Positions 1 to 4,023 of a DNA stretch of 8,011 nt are shown here, piece after piece. Under the pieces are notes generated by a model, which saw nothing but the letters and a program-made list of their open reading frames with translations, had not been told where the DNA came from and did not search any database. Where the stretch lies: assembly GCA_958449275.1 (NCBI GenBank), contig CAUDHE010000100.1, positions 1 to 8,011 of the forward strand, written 5' to 3'. Positions within the stretch are counted from its first letter, which is position 1. Every line of letters begins with the position of its first letter. This DNA comes from an uncultured Alistipes sp. (lineage in GTDB: Bacteria; Bacteroidota; Bacteroidia; Bacteroidales; Rikenellaceae). The position numbers and the translations under genes were made by a program.

Positions 1-118
1 GACGCAGCACGCAGAAAAACATGAGAAGATACTCGTGACCGACAACGTGAGGTAGGAAATGCGACGGCAGACGCAAATATTTTTCTCTATTTTCCATACT
101 GTTGCGAAAAAAAATACG

Positions 119-126
119 TACCTTTG
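119..126 (+). promoter_or_regulatory. rpsP promoter, Bacteroidota -7 box
   Basis: TACCTTTG matches the Bacteroidota sigma-ABfr -7 consensus TAnnTTTG exactly, 60 bases before the rpsP start. A TTG at 102-104 could be the -33 element, but its 14-base spacing is shorter than usual, so that half is weak. Transcription would begin around 131-134. The same TACCTTTGC recurs at 1648 and a near copy lies upstream of panC. Confidence 0.72.
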
Positions 127-133
127 CGCCACA

Positions 134-153
134 AACCCCGAAAGTGTAGGGTT
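134..153 (+). promoter_or_regulatory. Small hairpin at the 5' end of the rpsP leader
   Basis: AACCC (134-138) pairs with GGGTT (149-153) around a 10-base loop. It lies at or just after the predicted transcription start, and the rest of the leader up to the start codon is AT-rich and unstructured. It could be a 5' stabilising stem or part of a ribosomal-protein autoregulatory leader. Five base pairs alone are weak evidence. Confidence 0.3.
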
Positions 154-186
154 GCGTTAATAACAACTAACAAAATTTTATAGCAA

Positions 187-711
187 ATGGCTGTTAAAAT
201 TCGTCTGGCACGTCACGGTAAGAAGGGCGCTCCTTTTTATCACATCGTTGCCGCAGATAGCAGAGCGCCACGTGATGGTAAATTTATCGAGAAATTGGGA
301 ACCTACAATCCCAACACGAATCCTGCTACGATTGATTTGAAGTTCGACCGAGCTTTGGATTGGTTACAGAAAGGCGCACAACCTACCGATACTTGTCGAG
401 CAATTCTCTCGTACAAGGGCGTATTATACAAGAAGCACCTGTTGGGCGGCGTAGCCAAAGGCGCGTTCTCGGAGAGCGATGCCGAGGCCAAGTTCAACAA
501 GTGGATGGGCGAGAAAGAGGGCAAGATCGCCGCTAAGGTGAACAAGCTCGCAGCCGACGCCGACAGCGCCGAGAAAGCGGCGCTCGCAGCCGAGGCCAAA
601 GTCAAGGAGGCTCGCGCAGCTGCTTTGGCCGAGAAAAAGGCCGCTGCCGCTGCGGCAGCAGCCGAGACAGCCGATGCCGAGGAGACTTCGACCGAAGAGG
701 CGGCAGAATAA
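187..711 (+). CDS. rpsP: 30S ribosomal protein bS16
   Basis: This gene encodes small-subunit protein bS16, which binds 16S rRNA and helps 30S assembly. The N-terminus (AVKIRLARHGKKGAPFYHIV) and the following SRAPRDGKFIEKLGTYNP are the family signature. The conserved domain covers about residues 1-95. At 174 residues the protein is about twice the E. coli length. The excess is a C-terminal tail (about 100-174) rich in Ala, Glu and Lys, with eight alanines in a row at 152-159 and a Glu-rich end. Long tails of this kind are known in Bacteroidota bS16. The start fits the conserved N-terminus, and the sequence before it is AT-rich without a clear Shine-Dalgarno. Third codon positions are mixed A/T and G/C in the core but strongly G/C in the tail. 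The gene has its own promoter and terminator and precedes rimM. Confidence 0.97.
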   Translation: MAVKIRLARHGKKGAPFYHIVAADSRAPRDGKFIEKLGTYNPNTNPATIDLKFDRALDWLQKGAQPTDTCRAILSYKGVLYKKHLLGGVAKGAFSESDAEAKFNKWMGEKEGKIAAKVNKLAADADSAEKAALAAEAKVKEARAAALAEKKAAAAAAAAETADAEETSTEEAAE

Positions 712-735
712 TCGGCCGCGACGCTTCTTGAAAGC

Positions 736-775
736 AAACCCTTGCCGCGGACTCCGCTCGCAAGGGTTTTTGTTT
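736..775 (+). terminator. Intrinsic terminator of rpsP
   Basis: AAACCCTTGC (736-745) is a perfect reverse complement of GCAAGGGTTT (760-769). An inner stem GCGG/CCGC (747-750 with 754-757) closes on a 3-base loop. TTTTTGTTT follows directly. It lies between rpsP and rimM, so rimM is either read through at reduced level or has its own promoter. No consensus -7 box is visible in the remaining bases before rimM. Confidence 0.9.
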
Positions 776-795
776 AATATTTTACGCAAACATTT

Positions 796-1308
796 ATGAC
801 CATCGACGAAATGATTCCCGTGGCCCGCGTGGGCAAACTCTTCGGCACAGCCTTGAGCGGCGGATTGTCGCTCACGCTTTACGACACGTTCCCCGCAGAG
901 TTCGATCCTGCCGAGGATCCGCTTTTCGTCGAGATCGATTCGCTGCCCGTCCCTTTGTGGTGCGACCGCTTCGAGCGGCGCGGCATTTCGGGCGCAAATG
1001 TCGAGTTCGCCGATTTCGACACTTCGCGCCGCGCCGAAGAGCTGGTCGGCCGCGTGTTGTATATGACCGACGACGGGAATTCGGACGACGAGTTTTACAT
1101 GGAAGATCTCATAGGATTCTCGGTCGAGGCGGGCGAGCTGCGAGGCACGCTCACCGACTACTACGACAGCGACATGAACCCGCTGTTCGGTATCGATTTC
1201 GGCGACGGCGAGCGACTGATCCCAGCAGCCGAAGAGTTCATCGCCCATATCGATTTCGACGGACGTTCGATCAAAATGATTCTGCCCGACGGACTGACCG
1301 AGTTGTAA
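796..1308 (+). CDS. rimM: Ribosome maturation factor RimM
   Basis: RimM binds the 30S subunit and helps mature the 3' head domain of 16S rRNA near protein uS19. The 170-residue length is typical. The N-terminal beta-barrel starts with PVARVGKLFGTALSGG (residues 8-23) and includes the VPLWCDRFERRG strand pair. The C-terminal PRC-barrel (about 100-168) shows IGFSVEAGELRGTLTDYY, then the characteristic LIPAAEEFI (141-149) and LPDGL (163-167). Position next to rpsP agrees with the classic rpsP-rimM-trmD-rplS order, although trmD and rplS are absent here. The sequence is diverged and very acidic. The start codon has only an AT-rich upstream stretch and no clear Shine-Dalgarno. A strong terminator separates it from rpsP. 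Confidence 0.9.
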   Translation: MTIDEMIPVARVGKLFGTALSGGLSLTLYDTFPAEFDPAEDPLFVEIDSLPVPLWCDRFERRGISGANVEFADFDTSRRAEELVGRVLYMTDDGNSDDEFYMEDLIGFSVEAGELRGTLTDYYDSDMNPLFGIDFGDGERLIPAAEEFIAHIDFDGRSIKMILPDGLTEL

Positions 1309-1351
1309 CGGACCGCGTCGCGAAAGGATCGGAATACCGCCGTCCCGCCCC

Positions 1352-1372
1352 TTCCGCCGTGACACGGCGGAA
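1352..1372. terminator. Terminator-like hairpin between convergent genes
   Basis: TTCCGCCGT (1352-1360) pairs with ACGGCGGAA (1364-1372) around a 3-base loop. It lies between the end of rimM and the end of the minus-strand HTH gene, where a shared bidirectional terminator is expected. There is no T-run on either side, so it is not a classic intrinsic terminator. It may instead protect transcript ends. Confidence 0.5.
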
Positions 1373-1383
1373 TATCGGCTCCG

Positions 1384-1605
1384 CTACTCGCATTCCTGCA
1401 ATAAAGTAGTGTAGATGGAAAAGAAATCTCGATCGAGTATACGGGAAATGCGCAACAGCAGTTGAGTGTCGAGATCCTTCTTTTTGAAAATCTTGTAAAC
1501 ATTGGTTCTGTCGCATGACAACTGTTCGGCGAGCCACGATGCGCTGCGCCGCTGCGCCGTCAATTCATGCAGGATCAAATTACCTATATGTACTTCATTT
1601 TTCAT
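1384..1605 (-). CDS. Small Xre-like helix-turn-helix DNA-binding protein
   Basis: This 73-residue protein is almost entirely one DNA-binding domain. The N-terminus MKNEVHIGNLILHEL is followed by a predicted helix-turn-helix: helix SASWLAEQL (21-29), turn, then recognition helix DRTNVYKIFKK (32-42). A supporting segment, DTQLLLRISRILDRDFFSIY, completes it. From memory, very similar small proteins (WLAEQL-CDRTNVYKIFK-LLLRIS-L-DFF) occur in several copies in Bacteroidota genomes. Their regulatory targets are not known to me. The gene stands alone, convergent with rimM. Its predicted ribosome site (GAGGGA, minus strand) is in one arm of a large inverted repeat immediately upstream. Autoregulation through that repeat is plausible but unproven. 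No consensus promoter was found for it on the minus strand. Confidence 0.85.
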   Translation of the reverse strand: MKNEVHIGNLILHELTAQRRSASWLAEQLSCDRTNVYKIFKKKDLDTQLLLRISRILDRDFFSIYTTLLQECE

Positions 1606-1700
1606 GCGGGTTCCCTCACGGGCATAAAAAAGTGGGTGCAGACTTCTTACCTTTGCCTCTCAGGTATCGCCAAACACCCACTCACGAAAGGGAAGCCCGC
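1606..1700. repeat. Imperfect inverted repeat A upstream of the HTH gene
   Basis: The left arm is 1606-1638 and the right arm 1675-1700. GCGGG plus TTCCCT (1606-1616) matches the complement of the right outer end (GCGGGCTTCCCT, one extra C). AGTGGGTG (1631-1638) is a perfect reverse complement of CACCCACT (1675-1682). The left arm has about seven additional central bases. The left arm touches the HTH start codon, so in the HTH mRNA the stem would cover the ribosome site. Confidence 0.7.
1648..1655 (+). promoter_or_regulatory. Orphan promoter, Bacteroidota -7 box
   Basis: TACCTTTG matches TAnnTTTG exactly and is identical, including the next C, to the rpsP box at 119. It points to the plus strand, where no supported gene starts before panC. 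Transcription from about 1661 would run through the right arm of repeat A. No good -33 element is visible. It may drive a short non-coding RNA antisense to the HTH leader, or be a chance match. Confidence 0.4.
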
Positions 1701-1765
1701 ACCGCAGCGCGAGCATTCGCTTTTTTGTCGTGAATTGAGAATTTGGCGATTTCAAGAGGCACAAA
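1652..1765. repeat. Imperfect inverted repeat B, interlocked with repeat A
   Basis: The left arm is 1652-1674 and the right arm 1743-1765. ATCGCCAAA on the left is a perfect complement of TTTGGCGAT (1743-1751), and TGCCTCT complements AGAGGCA (1755-1761). Four or five central bases differ, and a terminal TTT/AAA match continues after a one-base insertion. The arm order is A, B, A', B', so the two repeats interlock rather than nest. Block B-A' is contiguous (1652-1700), while its inverse halves are split on both sides. Confidence 0.65.
1709..1726 (+). terminator. Weak terminator-like stem with T-run
   Basis: GCGA (1709-1712) pairs with TCGC (1717-1720) over a GCAT loop, followed by six T residues. 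A 4-bp stem is short. Its position about 50-65 bases after the orphan plus-strand promoter is the main reason to note it, because the two together would bound a short RNA. Confidence 0.3.
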
Positions 1766-2083
1766 CAAAAGCAAATACTTTATCTACTATGTACTTACGT
1801 CGGGTTTTTCTACATAATTCGTCGGGTTTGCATATTCAAATATCAATACGGTACAACGGCGTCCTTGATATTTTTCCACGATAAAATTATATAAAAATTT
1901 CCGTACTCGCAAACGCGCCTGCCACTCGGAAGCACCGAAACCGCCCGTCCGCATTCAGTGCGAATGCCGCGGGATACACATGGCATACGAATCCCGCACG
2001 GCAACATAAGTGCCGATAATTCCTTTTTACCCTCTTGCGGCGTTTTTACGGCGGCCGAAAATTTTTAATTCGAATTAATTATA
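1766..2083. other. Non-coding stretch before panC with direct repeats and hairpins
   Basis: No convincing gene lies in this stretch. The first part (to about 1900) is AT-rich. It contains two copies of CGTCGGGTTT (1798-1807 and 1820-1829) starting 22 bases apart, about two helix turns. GCATTC (1951-1956) pairs with GAATGC (1962-1967). A larger hairpin has GCCGCGGGAT (1966-1975) pairing with ATCCCGC (1991-1997) and, after a 2-base bulge, GGC (2000-2002). The hairpins lie upstream of the panC promoter and are therefore not in its leader. Confidence 0.5.
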
Positions 2084-2091
2084 TAACTTTG
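2084..2091 (+). promoter_or_regulatory. panC operon promoter, Bacteroidota -7 box
   Basis: TAACTTTG matches TAnnTTTG in a very AT-rich stretch 45 bases before the panC start. A T-rich segment at 2062-2066 sits at a reasonable -33 distance but lacks the G of TTTG. Transcription would start around 2097-2099, giving a leader of under 40 bases for panC-panD-DUF456. Confidence 0.7.
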
Positions 2092-2135
2092 CCGCAGTTT
2101 TACGAAACCGCGTTTTTTAAGCGTTCGGATAATAA

Positions 2136-2972
2136 ATGAAGACAATCTACAAAGTCAGCGACCTTCGTAAAGAGCTTTCGACGGTCGATCGCGAGGGCAT
2201 AGGCTTCGTGCCGACTATGGGCGCCCTGCATGCCGGCCACCGCTCGCTGGTGGAGCGCGCGCGCCGCGAATGCGCCACTGTAGTGGTCAGCGTATTCGTC
2301 AACCCGACCCAATTCAACGACAAAAACGACCTGAGAAACTATCCCCGCACGCCCGAGGCCGACATGGCCCTGCTGGAGGCCGCGGGAGCCGACTACGTGC
2401 TGATGCCGTCGGTGGAGGAGATATACCCCGAGCCCGACGAGCGTGTTTTCGACTTCGGCTCGGTAGACAAGGTCATGGAGGGCGCCACGCGCCCGGGCCA
2501 CTTCAACGGAGTGGCGCAGGTCGTAAGCCGTCTTTTCGCCATCGCGGAGCCGGCCAAGGCCTACTTCGGCGAGAAGGACTTCCAGCAGATAGCCGTCATA
2601 AAGGCAATGGTGAAACAGTTGTCGCTCGACGTCGAAATAGTCGAATGCCCCATAGTACGCGGCGACGACGGACTGGCTCTTTCGTCGCGCAACACCCTTT
2701 TGGATGCGGCGCATCGCAAGGCCGCGCCGCGCATTTACGCCGTCATCTCGCAATGCGCCGTCAAATCGGCAGCAATGACACCGTCGGAACTCACCGACTG
2801 GGTGACGCGCGAGGTGGAGAGCGACGGACTGCTGAAGGTGATATATTTTCAGGCCGTAGACGCACTTACGATGCAGCAGGTAGCTGCCTGGAGTGACAGC
2901 GACCGCATACAAGGATGTATAGCGGTGCAGGCGGGCGACATCCGTTTGATAGACAACATACGTATTAAATAA
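2136..2972 (+). CDS. panC: Pantothenate synthetase
   Basis: PanC joins pantoate and beta-alanine, using ATP through a pantoyl-adenylate, to make pantothenate (vitamin B5) in the cytoplasm. The 278-residue length is normal. All family motifs are present: PTMGALHAGH (26-35, the ATP-binding HxGH loop), FVNPTQF (54-60), RPGHFNGV (119-126), YFGEKDFQQ (143-151) and VRGDDGLALSSRN (174-186, the KMSKS-like region). No key residue is missing. The start at the only sensible methionine (MKTIYKV) fits the family N-terminus, and no strong Shine-Dalgarno precedes it. It is first in a likely operon; panD starts 9 bases after its stop, so beta-alanine supply and use are co-expressed. panB is not in the window. 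Confidence 0.97.
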   Translation: MKTIYKVSDLRKELSTVDREGIGFVPTMGALHAGHRSLVERARRECATVVVSVFVNPTQFNDKNDLRNYPRTPEADMALLEAAGADYVLMPSVEEIYPEPDERVFDFGSVDKVMEGATRPGHFNGVAQVVSRLFAIAEPAKAYFGEKDFQQIAVIKAMVKQLSLDVEIVECPIVRGDDGLALSSRNTLLDAAHRKAAPRIYAVISQCAVKSAAMTPSELTDWVTREVESDGLLKVIYFQAVDALTMQQVAAWSDSDRIQGCIAVQAGDIRLIDNIRIK

Positions 2973-2981
2973 GCCACAGCC

Positions 2982-3335
2982 ATGTTGATAGAAGTTCTGA
3001 AATCGAAGATTCATCGCGTAAGGGTAACTCAGGCCGATCTGAATTATGTGGGCAGCATAACCATCGACGAGGATCTGCTCGACGCAGCGGGCATGATCGA
3101 GGGCGAGAAGGTGCAGATACTCGACATAAACAACGGCGAACGCCTCGAAACATATATCATAAAGGGCAAGCGCGGCAGCGGCTGCATATGCCTCAACGGC
3201 GCGGCGGCCCGCAAGGTAGCGGTAGACGATCTGGTGATAATAGTATCCTACGCGCTGATGGATTTCGAAGAGGCCAAGAGTTTCCGCCCATCGGTAATAT
3301 TCCCCGACTCGGCCACCAACCGACTGGTGGAGTAG
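2982..3335 (+). CDS. panD: Aspartate 1-decarboxylase precursor
   Basis: PanD decarboxylates L-aspartate to beta-alanine, the substrate PanC needs. It is a pyruvoyl enzyme made as an inactive chain that cuts itself between Gly24 and Ser25. That site is clear here as YVGSITID, with G24 and S25 at the same positions as in E. coli. K9, R54 and Y58, important in the E. coli active site, also line up by number. The 117-residue length is typical. INNGERLETYIIKGKRGSG and CLNGAAARKV are family motifs. The gene follows panC after 9 bases and probably shares its promoter. Cleavage should yield a 24-residue beta chain and a pyruvoyl-capped alpha chain. Confidence 0.97.
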   Translation: MLIEVLKSKIHRVRVTQADLNYVGSITIDEDLLDAAGMIEGEKVQILDINNGERLETYIIKGKRGSGCICLNGAAARKVAVDDLVIIVSYALMDFEEAKSFRPSVIFPDSATNRLVE

Positions 3336-3342
3336 CCGCACG

Positions 3343-3363
3343 GCCGACGACAATGGCGTCGGC
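3343..3363 (+). other. Hairpin between panD and the DUF456 gene
   Basis: GCCGACG (3343-3349) pairs with CGTCGGC (3357-3363) around a 7-base loop. No T-run follows, so it is unlikely to be a strong intrinsic terminator. It could stabilise the end of the panCD message or reduce read-through into the next gene. Confidence 0.4.
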
Positions 3364-3386
3364 AATTACGACGATAACCTGAAAAC

Positions 3387-3887
3387 ATGGATCTGTTTTT
3401 ATCCATACTCGCAGTGATATGCGGCGCGGCGGGCATCGTCGGCGCCGTACTGCCCGTGGTTCCCGGACCCGCGCTCTCCTACTTCGGGATGCTGTGCGCC
3501 TATTGGACCGACACGTCGGCTCTCACGAGCGGCAAGATGTGTTTTTGGGGAGTGCTGACAGCCGTAGTCACACTGCTCGACTACATTCTCCCCGCCTATT
3601 TCAGCAAGATGTTCGGCGGCTCTCGCGCAGGCGTCATAGGCGCCACGGCGGGCGTGTTCGCGGGAATGATTCTGCTGGGGCCTATCGGCATCGTCATAGG
3701 TCCGTTCATAGGAGCCGTAGCGGGAGAGTTGCTGCACGACAGACAAAACGCCGACAAAGCCCTGAAAGTGGGATTCGGATCGCTCGTATCGTTCCTCGTG
3801 GGTTCGGGAATGAAGATCGCCGTATCGGCATTCATGATGTACTACATCTGGAAAGACATGTTCGCCGTATTCGACGCGATGCGGTAA
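3387..3887 (+). CDS. DUF456 family membrane protein
   Basis: This 166-residue, very hydrophobic protein fits the DUF456 family. The N-terminal hydrophobic stretch (3-38) contains the family motif LPVVPGP (22-28). Further membrane segments lie near 51-71, 82-114 and 127-155. The third is rich in glycine with small-residue spacing (GVIGATAGVFAG, then GPIGIVIGPFIGAVAGEL), typical of tightly packed or re-entrant helices. A short polar loop, HDRQNADKALK, separates the last two. The molecular function of DUF456 is unknown to me. It follows panD by 51 bases in the same direction and may be co-transcribed, but a role in pantothenate metabolism is only a guess. The start is the first methionine of the conserved N-terminus. 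Confidence 0.85.
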   Translation: MDLFLSILAVICGAAGIVGAVLPVVPGPALSYFGMLCAYWTDTSALTSGKMCFWGVLTAVVTLLDYILPAYFSKMFGGSRAGVIGATAGVFAGMILLGPIGIVIGPFIGAVAGELLHDRQNADKALKVGFGSLVSFLVGSGMKIAVSAFMMYYIWKDMFAVFDAMR

Positions 3888-3923
3888 TTCGCGGATGGGG
3901 CGAACGCAATAACCAATACAACC

Positions 3924-3973
3924 GGCAATGCCCTCGGGCATTACCATACTCGGCGGCTCGCACATTCGGTGCG
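3924..3973 (+). other. Two adjacent hairpins after the DUF456 gene
   Basis: AATGCCC (3927-3933) pairs with GGGCATT (3936-3942); the stem extends to GG/CC after one C-A mismatch and may fold with a CTCG tetraloop. A second stem pairs CGCAC (3959-3963) with GTGCG (3969-3973) over five bases. Neither has a T-run. They could end the panC-panD-DUF456 message or form the leader of the next gene. No consensus promoter was found in this 136-base gap. Confidence 0.4.
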
Positions 3974-4023
3974 CCCCGCAGCAGCCGAGGATAAGCCTTG
4001 CGAATAACAAAACGATTCCGCCG

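Noticed and set aside
2..55. Possible tail of an upstream plus-strand gene ending in TAG at 53-55
   Set aside because: Only 17 codons (ending KILVTDNVR) are visible; this is too short to tell from chance. A minus-strand start at 20-22 running off the left edge is equally unsupported.
424..1365. 313-codon open frame on the minus strand
   Set aside because: It is antisense to rpsP and rimM and runs across the rpsP terminator; it looks like a coding-bias shadow.
1606..1765. Insertion sequence or its remnant
   Set aside because: No transposase fragment and no clear target duplication were seen, and the arm order A-B-A'-B' is not that of simple terminal inverted repeats. A small non-autonomous element remains possible and is treated as a finding.
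1567..1884. 105-codon plus-strand open frame through the repeat region
   Set aside because: It begins inside the HTH gene on the other strand, crosses both inverted repeats, and has no codon bias like its neighbours and no recognisable domain. The promoter at 1648 lies inside it, not before it.
2100..3365. 421-codon open frame on the minus strand
   Set aside because: It lies opposite panC and panD, both certain, and its protein resembles nothing recognisable.
3928..4023. Upstream in-frame ATG for the GH71/99-like lipoprotein
   Set aside because: It would put 32 polar residues before an otherwise perfect lipoprotein signal peptide, and it begins inside a strong hairpin. The start at 4024 is preferred.
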